Below are positions 31,166 to 40,005 of a stretch of 64,000 bases of DNA, piece by piece. A program made the translations under genes and the position numbers. This stretch comes from Exiguobacterium sp. J17977. GTDB taxonomy: Bacteria; Bacillota; Bacilli; Exiguobacteriales; Exiguobacteriaceae. Position 1 is the stretch's first letter; every line of letters begins with the position of its first letter. Location of the stretch: assembly GCF_018616375.1 (NCBI RefSeq), contig NZ_JAEQBB010000002.1, positions 372,001 to 436,000 of the forward strand. The letters are read 5' to 3'. Under the pieces are notes generated by a model. The model ran no database searches and was not told the DNA's origin. It saw only the letters and a list, made by a program, of their open reading frames with translations.

Positions 31166-31194
31166 ATTGTACTAGAAAAAAAGAAGCTTGTCGC
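31166..31194 (-). promoter_or_regulatory. Putative sigma-A promoter of lepB-rbgA-rnhB
   Basis: GCGACA (31189-31194) and TACAAT (31166-31171) are 17 bases apart. The -35 element lies in the stem of the rplS terminator, so the two signals share DNA. Confidence 0.5.
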
Positions 31195-31207
31195 AAGCGA
31201 CAAGCTT
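31176..31207 (-). terminator. Rho-independent terminator after rplS
   Basis: An 11-bp stem (AAGCTTGTCGC with GCGACAAGCTT) is followed on the minus strand by C and seven T, ten bases after rplS ends. Confidence 0.93.
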
Positions 31208-31217
31208 AATCCCCATC

Positions 31218-31571
31218 TTAACGACGGATTTCTTTAATACGTGCTGCTTTACCGCGAAGGTTGCGGAGGTAGTAGAGTTTCGCACGACGGACTTTACCGT
31301 AACGAACGACTTCGATTTGCGCGACACGTGGTGAGTGAAGCGGGAATGCACGCTCAACACCTACGCCGTAAGAGATCTTACGAACTGTGAATGTTTCGCC
31401 GATGCCGCCACCTTTACGCTTGATGACTACGCCTTCGAAGATCTGGATACGCTCACGCGTTCCCTCTACGACTTTAACGTGGACACGTACTGTGTCACCA
31501 GGACGGAAAGCAGGTACGTCTGATTTGAATTGTTCTTCTGTGATTTCACGGAACAGTTTTTGTGTGTTCAT
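31218..31571 (-). CDS. rplS: 50S ribosomal protein L19
   Basis: L19 sits at the 30S-50S interface. The start at 31571 ([14 protein letters not shown]) follows AAAGGAGAAC and gives 117 residues; an upstream extension would run into the leader. The family segment [16 protein letters not shown] and the basic C-terminus are present. It closes the rpsP-rimM-trmD-rplS operon and is preceded by a structured leader. Confidence 0.97.
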   Translation of the reverse strand: MNTQKLFREITEEQFKSDVPAFRPGDTVRVHVKVVEGTRERIQIFEGVVIKRKGGGIGETFTVRKISYGVGVERAFPLHSPRVAQIEVVRYGKVRRAKLYYLRNLRGKAARIKEIRR

Positions 31572-31613
31572 GAATAGTTCTCCTTTTTCTTCAATGTTCA
31601 TATCTTCATCTGC

Positions 31614-31668
31614 CCAAGCATCCAACAGCGGAACATTGGTAATTGGTGGGGTTAACCCACATGCTCAA
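31614..31668 (-). ncRNA. Structured mRNA leader of rplS (L19-leader type)
   Basis: On the minus strand the 113-base trmD-rplS gap folds into a plausible three-way junction: a closing stem (31661-31668 with 31614-31621, 8 pairs with wobbles), one hairpin GTGGG/CCCAC (31656-31660 with 31646-31650) and a second CCAAT/GTTGG (31635-31639 with 31622-31626). Ribosomal-protein leaders before rplS are known in Firmicutes, and this likely belongs to them. Mechanism would be L19 autoregulation. Confidence 0.55.
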
Positions 31669-31684
31669 ACATAGCATAAATTGG

Positions 31685-32401
31685 TCAATCGCGCAACGAT
31701 TCAATGAATTTTTTATCTGCCTTCGACAGCTCGATCCGCTCGAGCAGTTCCGGCCGCCGGCGATACGTGCGCAGGAGCGACTGCTCCCGGCGCCACTTCT
31801 CGATGTTGGCGTGATTGCCCGACAAGAGGACGTCGGGCACTTTCAGACCACGGAAATCCGCCGGACGCGTATAGTGTGGATATTCGAGCAGCCCCGTCGA
31901 GAATGAGTCGTCCTCATGGCTCGCCTGATCGCCGAGCACTTCCGGGATGAGGCGGACCGTCGCATCGATCATGACCATCGCGGCAAGCTCACCGCCGGTC
32001 ATGACGAAGTCACCGATTGACACCTCGTCCGTCGCGAGCTCATCATGGATCCGTTGGTCGAACCCTTCATAATGGCCGCATAAAAAAATCAAATGTTCCT
32101 CGGCCGCCCATTCTTCCGCCAGCTGTTGGTCGAAACGGCGCCCGGTCGGCGTCGTGACGATGACGCGGGGACGCTTCTTGTCGATGGCGTCGAAGGCGTC
32201 AAAGATCGGCTGCGGGGTGAGCAACATGCCCGCCCCGCCCCCGTAAGGATAATCGTCGACTTTATGGTGTTTGTTCGTCGAGAAGTCACGGAAGTTCGTG
32301 AACGCCATCTCGACTTGTCCGAGGGTCCGGGCCCGTCCGACGATGGAATGGTCGAGCGGGGCGAACATCTCGGGGAATAACGTTAAAACATCAATCTTCA
32401 T
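31685..32401 (-). CDS. trmD: tRNA (guanine-37-N1)-methyltransferase
   Basis: TrmD makes m1G37 next to the anticodon and prevents frameshifting. The 238-residue protein starts [19 protein letters not shown] at 32401 (a TTG six bases earlier is less typical) and overlaps rimM by 11 bases. The SAM-binding trefoil-knot segments [12 protein letters not shown] and [15 protein letters not shown] are present. Confidence 0.96.
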   Translation of the reverse strand: MKIDVLTLFPEMFAPLDHSIVGRARTLGQVEMAFTNFRDFSTNKHHKVDDYPYGGGAGMLLTPQPIFDAFDAIDKKRPRVIVTTPTGRRFDQQLAEEWAAEEHLIFLCGHYEGFDQRIHDELATDEVSIGDFVMTGGELAAMVMIDATVRLIPEVLGDQASHEDDSFSTGLLEYPHYTRPADFRGLKVPDVLLSGNHANIEKWRREQSLLRTYRRRPELLERIELSKADKKFIESLRD

Positions 32402-32906
32402 CGTCAATCATTCCCGGAATCGGGGTGATGACGACACGTTTCGCCTCAACATCGATGTCGCTCACGACCGATTCGATGTACGGGATGAGAGCGTCCGACT
32501 TGCCAGGGCGTTTGATGACCCAGACATCGTTGGCGCCGGTCTCGAAGATATCATCGACGACACCGATGACCTCACCGTCGACGACGGCCTCGCAACCGAT
32601 AATCTCATGATAGTAAAACTCATGCTCGGGCAACTCGTGGACGTGCTCGACGTGAACGTATAGCTTCATCCCTTTATACTTCTCGACGAGATTGATATTC
32701 TCAAGCCCTTTGAACGTCACAAGATGGAACTGTTTGTGCGGACGATACGTCGTCACCTCAAACGGGAGCTTCTTGCCGTCGACGTCCAAATAGAGCGTCT
32801 CGCCTTTCTTGAAGCGTTCGGCCGGGAAATCGGTCGCGGCGAGCAACTTCAGTTCCCCTTTCAAGCCGTGGGTATTGGCGATCTTACCTACGTATAACCA
32901 TTCCAT
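32391..32906 (-). CDS. rimM: 16S rRNA processing protein RimM
   Basis: RimM binds S19 and assists maturation of the 30S head. The 171 residues start [20 protein letters not shown] and include a C-terminal PRC-barrel domain (about 95-170). GAGGAGGCATAACA precedes the ATG. It directly follows rpsP; khpA and ylqD, found between them in B. subtilis, are absent. Confidence 0.95.
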   Translation of the reverse strand: MEWLYVGKIANTHGLKGELKLLAATDFPAERFKKGETLYLDVDGKKLPFEVTTYRPHKQFHLVTFKGLENINLVEKYKGMKLYVHVEHVHELPEHEFYYHEIIGCEAVVDGEVIGVVDDIFETGANDVWVIKRPGKSDALIPYIESVVSDIDVEAKRVVITPIPGMIDDED

Positions 32907-32920
32907 TGTTATGCCTCCTC

Positions 32921-32956
32921 AAAAAAATGGGCCGACCTCATAAAAGGTCGGCCACA
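32921..32956 (-). terminator. Rho-independent terminator between rpsP and rimM
   Basis: A stem of 8 perfect pairs (GGCCGACC with GGTCGGCC) and seven T lie 3 bases after rpsP and just ahead of the rimM ribosome binding site. It would make rpsP mRNA more abundant than the distal genes. Confidence 0.85.
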
Positions 32957-32959
32957 TCC

Positions 32960-33235
32960 TTACTTCGCGTTTTTCGCGTTGTGGAATTTCTCCATGATCC
33001 CTGCTTTAGAGAACAAGTTACGTACTGTGTCAGATGGCTTCGCGCCGTCTGCCAACCATTTGAGAGCGAGTTCTTCGTTGATGCGAACTTCTGCTTCTGG
33101 TTTTGCAACCGGGTTGTAGTGACCGAGTTGTTCGATGAAACGGCCATCACGTGGTGAACGTGAATCAGCTACAACGATCCGGTAGAAAGGTGATTTGTTT
33201 GCGCCCATGCGCTTGAGACGAATTTTAACTGCCAT
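32960..33235 (-). CDS. rpsP: 30S ribosomal protein S16
   Basis: S16 is a 30S assembly protein. The 91-residue product starts [35 protein letters not shown], matching the family, with GGAGGTATATTACC before the ATG. It has its own promoter and heads rpsP-rimM-trmD-rplS. Confidence 0.97.
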   Translation of the reverse strand: MAVKIRLKRMGANKSPFYRIVVADSRSPRDGRFIEQLGHYNPVAKPEAEVRINEELALKWLADGAKPSDTVRNLFSKAGIMEKFHNAKNAK

Positions 33236-33279
33236 GGTAATATACCTCCATCATGTGTTTAAGAATTGACAACTTTAAT

Positions 33280-33308
33280 AGTATACTGTTTTTTTGCCCG
33301 ACTGACAA
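33280..33308 (-). promoter_or_regulatory. Sigma-A promoter of rpsP operon
   Basis: TTGTCA (33303-33308) and TATACT (33280-33285) are 17 bases apart, 45 bases before the rpsP ATG and just after the ffh stop. Confidence 0.8.
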
Positions 33309-33316
33309 AAGTTTTC

Positions 33317-34657
33317 TTAGAAGAACGGAAGGCCGAGACCTTTTTTCTTCCCTTTCATTTGTCCTGACATCTGCTTCATGAGCTTTTTCATGTCATCGAA
33401 CTGTTTGATGAGACGGTTCACTTCCTGAATGGAACGACCGCTCCCTTTTGCGATCCGCTTGCGACGACTCGCGTTGAGCACTTCAGGATTGGAGCGCTCA
33501 TGCTTCGTCATCGAGCGAATGATCGCCTCGACATGATCGAGTTGCTTCTCGTCGATTTGGACGTTCTTCAACCCTTTCATCTTACCTGCACCAGGTAACA
33601 TCGAGAGCAATTCATCAATTGGGCCCATATTTTTCACTTGACCCAACTGCTCGATAAAATCATCGAACGTGAACGATGCATCGCGAATTTTGCTTTCAAG
33701 CTCCTTCGCGGCATCTTGGTCCATCTGTGACTCGGCTTTCTCAATGAGCGTGAGCACGTCCCCCATCCCAAGAATCCGTGACGCCATGCGTTCCGGGTGG
33801 AATGGTTCGAGGGCATCCAACTTTTCACCGAGACCGACGAACTTAATCGGCGCTCCCGTGACTGCCTTGATTGAAAGGGCTGCCCCACCACGTGTATCAC
33901 CGTCGAGCTTTGTGAGCACGACGCCGGTGATTCCGAGTTTCTCATTGAAGCTGTCGGCCACATTGACCGCATCTTGACCCGTCATCGCATCGACGACGAG
34001 GAAGATTTCATTTGGTTTGGCAATCGTCTTCACGTTTTCGAGTTCGCCCATGAGCGTCTCGTCGATGTGAAGGCGACCGGCCGTATCGATCAACACGAAA
34101 TCGTGATGATTGGTTTTGGCGTACTCGAGCGCTTTTGTGACGATTTCTTCCGGCTTCACTTGGTCGCCAAGTGAGAACACCGGTAAATCGAGTTGCTTGC
34201 CGAGTGTCTCGAGCTGTTTGATGGCCGCAGGCCGATAAATATCTGCCGCGACGAGAAGTGGACTCCGGTTATGCTTTTTGCGAATCAAGTTCGCGAGCTT
34301 CCCGGTCGTCGTCGTTTTCCCCGCACCTTGTAACCCGACCATCATGACGACTGTCGGTGGTTTTGGGTTAAATGTGATCGGGACGACGTCGCTTCCCATC
34401 AAAGTCGTTAGCTCTTCATGAACGATTTTGACAACTTGTTGGCCCGGTGTCAACGATTTCATGACGTCTTGGCCGATGGCCCGTTCTTTCACGTCGTTGA
34501 CGAACTGTTTGACCACTTTGAAGTTGACATCGGCTTCAAGGAGAGCGAGACGAACTTCTCTCATCATCTCTTTGACATCTGCTTCGGAAATTTTACCTTT
34601 CCCCCGCATTTTCGCCAGTGTCGATTGCAACCGTTCGGATAATCCTTCAAATGCCAT
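33317..34657 (-). CDS. ffh: Signal recognition particle protein Ffh
   Basis: Ffh binds signal sequences with 4.5S/scRNA and delivers ribosomes to FtsY. The 446 residues consist of N, G (GLQGAGKT at 108-115; DTAGR; TKLDGDTRGG) and Met-rich M domains (about 300-440). Its gene is 11 bases after ylxM, which probably modulates SRP. There is no terminator before the rpsP promoter. Confidence 0.97.
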   Translation of the reverse strand: MAFEGLSERLQSTLAKMRGKGKISEADVKEMMREVRLALLEADVNFKVVKQFVNDVKERAIGQDVMKSLTPGQQVVKIVHEELTTLMGSDVVPITFNPKPPTVVMMVGLQGAGKTTTTGKLANLIRKKHNRSPLLVAADIYRPAAIKQLETLGKQLDLPVFSLGDQVKPEEIVTKALEYAKTNHHDFVLIDTAGRLHIDETLMGELENVKTIAKPNEIFLVVDAMTGQDAVNVADSFNEKLGITGVVLTKLDGDTRGGAALSIKAVTGAPIKFVGLGEKLDALEPFHPERMASRILGMGDVLTLIEKAESQMDQDAAKELESKIRDASFTFDDFIEQLGQVKNMGPIDELLSMLPGAGKMKGLKNVQIDEKQLDHVEAIIRSMTKHERSNPEVLNASRRKRIAKGSGRSIQEVNRLIKQFDDMKKLMKQMSGQMKGKKKGLGLPFF

Positions 34658-34668
34658 GCTTCAGCCCC

Positions 34669-34992
34669 CTACTCTAAATTCTCAAGCGCCGAAATCGTTT
34701 CCGTCGCGTCGGGCGAATGCTCGACTTGACGTTTGAGCGTCTGAAGCAGTTGTTGCCGCTGTTCGAATTTCTCGAACAAGGCCAACTTCTCCTCATACTG
34801 CTCAAGCATCGCTTCGGTACGCTTTATGTTATCGTAGACCGCTTGACGGCTGACTTCAAACTCTTCCGCAATCTCTCCGAGCGAGTAGTCATCTAGGTAA
34901 TAAAGAGACATATAGTTGCGCTGTTTCGGTGTGAGCAGTGCTTGATAAAAATCGAACAAGTAGTTCATTCGATTCGTCTTTTCGAGCGACAT
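34669..34992 (-). CDS. ylxM: YlxM/p13-like helix-turn-helix protein
   Basis: A 107-residue protein with a sigma-4-like helix-turn-helix (about 20-65; [21 protein letters not shown] followed by [11 protein letters not shown]), then a helical tail. In streptococci the homologue interacts with SRP components and raises their GTPase activity. The start at 34992 ([13 protein letters not shown]) has GGAGG 8 bases upstream. It lies directly before ffh, as in B. subtilis. Confidence 0.92.
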   Translation of the reverse strand: MSLEKTNRMNYLFDFYQALLTPKQRNYMSLYYLDDYSLGEIAEEFEVSRQAVYDNIKRTEAMLEQYEEKLALFEKFEQRQQLLQTLKRQVEHSPDATETISALENLE

Positions 34993-35037
34993 GACCTCCA
35001 CCTCCACATGTTAAGTGAAATCCCTTTACAACTACCA

Positions 35038-35066
35038 ATAGTACAGCCGTCCCTAGCTCTTGTCAA
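35038..35066 (-). promoter_or_regulatory. Sigma-A promoter of ylxM-ffh
   Basis: TTGACA (35061-35066) and TACTAT (35038-35043) are 17 bases apart in the 96-base ftsY-ylxM gap. Confidence 0.7.
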
Positions 35067-35088
35067 GTTTTTTTCTTAACAGAGAAAC

Positions 35089-36090
35089 TTAGGCGAGGTC
35101 ATCGTTTGTCTGTTGTTTTTCTTCGAAGATGTCCCCGAATAATCCGTATACGAACTGTTCCGGGTCGAACGCCTGCAAATCATCGATTTTCTCGCCAAGC
35201 CCGACATATTTGACCGGGATATCGAGCTCGTTTCGAATCGCGAGCACGATGCCGCCTTTGGCCGTGCCGTCGAGCTTCGTCAAGACAATCCCGCTCACGT
35301 TCGTCGCTTGTTTGAACGCCTTCGCCTGGACCATCGCGTTCTGCCCAGTCGTCGCGTCAAGCGCGAGCAACACTTCATGCGGCCCGTTCGGCACTTCGCG
35401 CTCGATGACCCGTTTCACTTTTTCAAGCTCGTTCATCAAGTTGACCTTGTTTTGCAAACGTCCGGCCGTGTCACAAATCAAGACGTCAACGCCACGTGAT
35501 TTCGCTGCCTGGACGGCGTCGAACACGACCGCGGCCGGGTCGGAACCTTCGGCTTGACGGATGACCGGGACTCCGACGCGTTCGCCCCATACTTGGAGCT
35601 GGTCGATGGCACCGGCCCGGAACGTGTCGCCTGCCGCGAGCATGACCGAACGGCCTTCCGACTTCAATTGATGGGCAAGCTTGCCGATCGTTGTCGTCTT
35701 GCCGACACCGTTGACGCCGACGAACAAGATGACCGTCAAGCCGTCTTGCATGTTCAGCTCACGGTCCGACTCGTCCTCTTGGAGTCGCTTCGCCACGACT
35801 TCAACGAGCGCGTCGCGGACGGCGACCGGATCTTTCAAGTTGCGGCGCTTCACTTCTTCTTTCAAATCTTCGACAAGGTCCATCGTCGTCGTCACTCCGA
35901 CGTCCGCCTGGATGAGTAAGTCCTCGAGTTCATCGAAGAAATCCTCATCGACTTCCCGGAACCGATAGACGAGATCGTTGACGGCATTGGCGAACCCGTC
36001 GCGGGTCTTCGTCAAGCCATCGGTAAACTTTTGTGACGCTTCTTGCGTCGAGGTCGTCAATTTATCTTTTAGCTTCTTAAAAAAACTCAA
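35089..36090 (-). CDS. ftsY: SRP receptor FtsY
   Basis: FtsY is the membrane-associated receptor that pairs with Ffh. The 333-residue protein has a short N-terminal helix region, the N domain (about 25-110) and the G domain (GVNGVGKT at 125-132; DTAGRLQNK; TKLDGTAKGG). The start is a TTG at 36090 after GGAGGAATTAAG and overlaps the smc stop by four bases (TTGA). It lacks the long acidic domain of enterobacterial FtsY. Confidence 0.96.
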   Translation of the reverse strand: MSFFKKLKDKLTTSTQEASQKFTDGLTKTRDGFANAVNDLVYRFREVDEDFFDELEDLLIQADVGVTTTMDLVEDLKEEVKRRNLKDPVAVRDALVEVVAKRLQEDESDRELNMQDGLTVILFVGVNGVGKTTTIGKLAHQLKSEGRSVMLAAGDTFRAGAIDQLQVWGERVGVPVIRQAEGSDPAAVVFDAVQAAKSRGVDVLICDTAGRLQNKVNLMNELEKVKRVIEREVPNGPHEVLLALDATTGQNAMVQAKAFKQATNVSGIVLTKLDGTAKGGIVLAIRNELDIPVKYVGLGEKIDDLQAFDPEQFVYGLFGDIFEEKQQTNDDLA

Positions 36091-39000
36091 CTTAATTCCT
36101 CCATCTCTTCTTCTGTCTCGACGACGCGCTTCGCTTCAGATAATTCGACCGAAAGCACCTCGGAGACCCCGTTTTGTTGCATCGTCACGCCATAGAGCGT
36201 ATCCGCCGCCTCCATCGTCCCTTTCCGGTGCGTGATGATGACGAATTGCGTGTCGATCGACAGCGTCCGGATATATTCCCCGAACCGATGGACGTTCGCC
36301 TCATCGAGCGCCGCCTCGACTTCATCGAGTACACAGAACGGCACCGGACGCGTCTTCAAAATCGCGAATAAAAGCGCAATCGCCGTCAAGGCCCGTTCTC
36401 CCCCTGAGAGCAGACTGAGCGTCTGCAGTTTCTTCCCGGGTGGTTTGGCGACGATATCGATGCCCGTATTGAGCAAGTCGGACTCGTCGACCAATTTCAA
36501 ATCGGCCTCGCCGCCACCGAACAGTTCGTGGAACGTCTGTTTGAAGTGACCGCGGACGAGCGTATACGTCTCTTTGAACAACCGTGTCACTTCGCGGTCC
36601 ATCTCGTTGATGATGTCATACAAGTCCTCTTTGGCGCTGACGAGGTCGTCCCGCTGTTCAGACAAGAACATGAACCGTTCATTGACGAGATCGAACTCTT
36701 CAATCGCATTCAAGTTGACCGGACCGATTTCCTCGATTTGACGGACGAGCAGTTTGAACTCCTCTTTCGCCTCATCGAGCGGAATCGTGAGCGTCGGTAG
36801 CAATTCGAAGACGAGTCCACGTTCATCGAGCGCATCGAGTTTCCACTTCCGTTTCAACTCCAGTTCGTTCACGTCGGTCTCGAGTTTACGGACGTCCGCA
36901 TCGAGTCGACGGCGCACGTCCGTCGCCTGTTGTTCGCGCTGCCTTAGAATCCGGTACGATTCTTCTTTCGCGTGAAGCTGGTTCACCTGTTGCGTCAGGC
37001 GCGCTTTGAGCACGTCCATCTGTTTGACCGCCTCGACATGTTCGAGCTCGAGCTCGGCGGAAGAGACGACCCGGCCGCTCGCCACATGTTCGAGCTCACG
37101 CTCGATTTGCTGAAGGCGTGCCGTCTGTTTGGCTACCTCGGCCTCGAGCCGTTCAACTTCCGAGCGGACTCGGTCGAGATCGAGCATGTGCCGTTGGCGA
37201 TCGAGTTCGTTCTGACGGATGGCTTCTTGCAATTGCCCCGTCGTCGCGGCACCTTTCGCCTGCTCACCACGAAGCGCCTCGAGCTCGGTCCGAATCGAGG
37301 CCTGTTTCACATCGGTCGCCTCGAGCTCTTGGGCGAGCCGCGTCAATTCATTCGTCGCGGCTTCAATCGTATGGGCATAGCGGGCCATCTCATGGTCGAA
37401 CAGTTCAAGTTGCGCCTTGGCGTCTTGTGACACCCGTTCAAGGCTTCGGTACGCCTGTTCCGTCGAACGGAGCGTCTCTTCGGCCTCACGCTTCTTGAGC
37501 CTGATTGACTGGAGCGACTCCCGCAAGCGGGACATCTCATCGGTATACGTCGTCACGCGCAACTGTTGCTCATGAAGCATGGCCAGTCCTTGTGTCAACC
37601 CTTGCTTCAAGTCGTCGAGTTCACGGGATTGCGTGAACAAGGCGACGCCTTGCTTCCGGCTTCCCCCGGTCATCGATCCGCCAACGTTGACGATGTCCCC
37701 TTCGAGCGTGACGATGCGATAGCGATATCCGGTCGTCTGGGCGATCCGGTTGGCCACCTCGAGTGAGTTGGCGACGATGACGGCACCGAGCAGGGACCGT
37801 TTCAACTTGTCGAAGGCCGGGTCTGTCTCGACGAGATCGGCGGCGATGCCGACGAATCCGTCGACTGATTCGAGCCGGTGCGCGACTTCACTCGGGACGT
37901 AACGTTCCTTCACACTCGTCATCGGTACGAACGTGGCCCGTCCGGCGTTTGCCTTGCGAAGCCGATCGATTTCTCGGCGACCGACGACATCCGTCTCGAC
38001 GACGATATGTTGTTGCGTCTGACCGAGCGCCGTCTCGATGGCGGCCTCGTAAGATGGGAGAACGCGAATCAATTCGGCGACCGCACCGAGCACGCCCGGT
38101 CCCCGTTCTTTCAACACGAATTTGACGGCATGGAAGTAGCCTTCATACGACTGCTTCATCCGCTCGAGCAATTCGATGCGGTCCTCGGTCTTCTGGCGCC
38201 GGCGGTCGAGGTCGTGATACGACTGCTCGGCCCGGGCCAGTTTGTCCCGCAGTGTCGTCTCTTGCTCGGTCAAATCGGCTTCTTGTGCGAGCAGCCCTTC
38301 CCACGTCGTCCGCGCTTCGTCGAGACGAGCCTGCTCGGCCTCAAGCGAAGCCGTCTGTTCGGTCCGCACATCGAGGCGATCCTTGTTCTCACGCAATAGG
38401 CGGGCTTTCGCTTCTTCGGCTTGCTCGATATCACGGCGTTCCCGCTTCTGTTGATTGCTGAGCGTGGCGCGAGTCGTCGCCAGTTCGAACGCCTCGCCTT
38501 GGAGCTGTTCGATTTCCGCGTTAAAATCACGTGTCGCTGCCGTCAATTGTGTGTCGAGTGTGACGCGTGCCGATTCGACGGTATGTAACGCCTCGGTTTT
38601 AGACGCCAAATTCGCCTCGGCCACGTGCAATTTCTGCGTCAACTGTTCGGTCTCTTCGGCCAACTCGACCCGCTGGCGTTCGAGGCGTTCTTTCGTTTCC
38701 GCCCCGTGCTCTTCGCGGGCTTTGGCGAGCTTGATTTCGCCGGTCAACCGTTCCAGTTCGGTCGCCTGCGCCCGTTCATCTTGGTGGAGCGTGTCGAGCG
38801 TTTCCCGATCGGCGGCGAGTGTCGCCTCGAGCTCCGTCCGTTCCGCCACAATCGCGGTCAACGCGCCGTCTTGCTCGGCGAGATGGGCGGACGCCGTCCC
38901 GAGTTGTTCGTTCGTGCGAGTGATTCCGGTGCCGAGTTCAGTGATCTCGGCGCCGAGAATGCCCGTCTCGAGCTCATCGTGCCGTGCTTTGGCGACTTGA

Positions 39001-39644
39001 TACTCACGGGCGAGTGCGGCTTGCTCACGGAGCGGTTCGACCCGGTCGGCGAGCTCATACAAGATATCGTCGACGCGGGACAAGTTCAATTCGGTGTCCT
39101 GCAGTTTCCGTTCTGCTTGTTTTTTACGCTGGCGGTATTTCAAGACGCCGGCCGCTTCTTCGATGACGGCGCGGCGGTCTTCCGGTTTCCCGGAGATGAC
39201 CTGCTCGACCCGTCCTTGGCCGATGATGGCGAACGCATCACGCGACAGACCCGTATCCATGAACAGGTCGATCACATCTTTGAGTCGGCACGGCTTCTTG
39301 TTCATGAAGTAATCGCTGTCGCCGCTCCGCGTGACACGGCGCGTGACGCTCACTTCCTCGTACGGCAGCCGCAAATGGGCGTCTGTATTGTCCAACACGA
39401 GCGTCACTTCGGCGACGTTGCGATGGTTCTCCCCTTCACTGCCGGCAAAGATGACGTCTTCCATTTTCGCTCCGCGGAGCGATTTGGCCGACTGCTCACC
39501 GAGTACCCAGCGAACAGCGTCCGATATATTTGATTTTCCGCTCCCGTTCGGTCCAACCACGGCTGTGACGCCGGGACGAAAATCCAGTTCAATCCGCTTG
39601 GCAAATGATTTAAAGCCAGCGAGTTCGATTCGTTTTAAGTGCAT
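36087..39644 (-). CDS. smc: Chromosome segregation ATPase SMC
   Basis: SMC organises and compacts the chromosome with ScpA/ScpB. The start at 39644 (MHLKRIELAGFKSFAKRIEL) gives 1185 residues, like B. subtilis. Walker A GPNGSGKS is at 31-38; two long coiled coils flank a hinge at about 510-670 (GVLGAVAELIRV, GGSMTGGSRKQG); the signature LSGGERALTAIALLFA and Walker B CVLDEVEAALDEANV close the head. It is separated from rnc by a plus-strand gene. Confidence 0.97.
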   Translation of the reverse strand: MHLKRIELAGFKSFAKRIELDFRPGVTAVVGPNGSGKSNISDAVRWVLGEQSAKSLRGAKMEDVIFAGSEGENHRNVAEVTLVLDNTDAHLRLPYEEVSVTRRVTRSGDSDYFMNKKPCRLKDVIDLFMDTGLSRDAFAIIGQGRVEQVISGKPEDRRAVIEEAAGVLKYRQRKKQAERKLQDTELNLSRVDDILYELADRVEPLREQAALAREYQVAKARHDELETGILGAEITELGTGITRTNEQLGTASAHLAEQDGALTAIVAERTELEATLAADRETLDTLHQDERAQATELERLTGEIKLAKAREEHGAETKERLERQRVELAEETEQLTQKLHVAEANLASKTEALHTVESARVTLDTQLTAATRDFNAEIEQLQGEAFELATTRATLSNQQKRERRDIEQAEEAKARLLRENKDRLDVRTEQTASLEAEQARLDEARTTWEGLLAQEADLTEQETTLRDKLARAEQSYHDLDRRRQKTEDRIELLERMKQSYEGYFHAVKFVLKERGPGVLGAVAELIRVLPSYEAAIETALGQTQQHIVVETDVVGRREIDRLRKANAGRATFVPMTSVKERYVPSEVAHRLESVDGFVGIAADLVETDPAFDKLKRSLLGAVIVANSLEVANRIAQTTGYRYRIVTLEGDIVNVGGSMTGGSRKQGVALFTQSRELDDLKQGLTQGLAMLHEQQLRVTTYTDEMSRLRESLQSIRLKKREAEETLRSTEQAYRSLERVSQDAKAQLELFDHEMARYAHTIEAATNELTRLAQELEATDVKQASIRTELEALRGEQAKGAATTGQLQEAIRQNELDRQRHMLDLDRVRSEVERLEAEVAKQTARLQQIERELEHVASGRVVSSAELELEHVEAVKQMDVLKARLTQQVNQLHAKEESYRILRQREQQATDVRRRLDADVRKLETDVNELELKRKWKLDALDERGLVFELLPTLTIPLDEAKEEFKLLVRQIEEIGPVNLNAIEEFDLVNERFMFLSEQRDDLVSAKEDLYDIINEMDREVTRLFKETYTLVRGHFKQTFHELFGGGEADLKLVDESDLLNTGIDIVAKPPGKKLQTLSLLSGGERALTAIALLFAILKTRPVPFCVLDEVEAALDEANVHRFGEYIRTLSIDTQFVIITHRKGTMEAADTLYGVTMQQNGVSEVLSVELSEAKRVVETEEEMEELS

Positions 39645-39681
39645 CGTGACCATCCTATCCTCAGTAAGCATTCATTTGTTT

Positions 39682-39708
39682 ATTTTACCACAGTTGCCAG
39701 TTCGTCAA
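39682..39708 (-). promoter_or_regulatory. Putative promoter of smc-ftsY
   Basis: TTGACG (39703-39708) and an extended -10 TGGTAAAAT (hexamer 39682-39687) are 15 bases apart, 37 bases before the smc ATG. The short spacer is a weakness, but smc is cut off from rnc transcription by the inserted gene and needs a promoter here. Confidence 0.45.
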
Positions 39709-39710
39709 AA

Positions 39711-39719
39711 TGCTAGAAT
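39711..39719 (+). promoter_or_regulatory. Possible extended -10 for the DUF1128-type gene
   Basis: TGCTAGAAT is an extended -10 about 40 bases before the plus-strand start; only a poor -35 (TTGCCA at 14 bases) is visible. It lies next to the -35 of the opposite smc promoter. Confidence 0.35.
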
Positions 39720-39759
39720 CATGCTATTCTAAAAAGAACTGTAGAAAGGGGTACGACCG

Positions 39760-39954
39760 ATGACGAACGAACAAATGATTGAGGAAATTCTCGACAAAAT
39801 GAATATCATCAACCGCGGCGCCATTAAAGCGGAAGAATATAACCGTGCTGACGCCTCGGCCGTCAAAGAGATTTATGACTATGTGATGAACCGCTCGTCA
39901 CTGTCCATCTCTGAAGTCGACGGAATCGTCGAAGAACTTGGACAATTGACGTAA
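39760..39954 (+). CDS. DUF1128 family small protein (YfkK-like)
   Basis: A 64-residue, acidic, probably helical protein (MTNEQMIEEILDKMNIINRG, then AEEYNRADASAVKEIYDYVM). It resembles the DUF1128/YfkK proteins of Bacilli, of unknown function. AAAGGGGTACGACCG before the ATG is a good ribosome binding site. It is one of two plus-strand genes in the window and lies between rnc and smc, which are adjacent in B. subtilis. There are no signal peptide or membrane features. Confidence 0.8.
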   Translation: MTNEQMIEEILDKMNIINRGAIKAEEYNRADASAVKEIYDYVMNRSSLSISEVDGIVEELGQLT

Positions 39955-39966
39955 CAAGATGACACA

Positions 39967-40004
39967 AAAGGAGTGGACCGTTTGAGCGGTCCACTCCTTT
40001 TTTT
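39967..40004 (+). terminator. Bidirectional terminator between the DUF1128 gene and rnc
   Basis: A perfect 14-bp stem (AAAGGAGTGGACCG with CGGTCCACTCCTTT) with a 6-base loop has seven T on the plus strand and four on the minus side, so it can end both convergent transcripts. Confidence 0.93.
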
Positions 40005-40005
40005 G

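Noticed and set aside
38625..39533. 302-residue plus-strand open frame opposite smc
   Set aside because: It mirrors the smc head and coiled coil codons and has no independent evidence.
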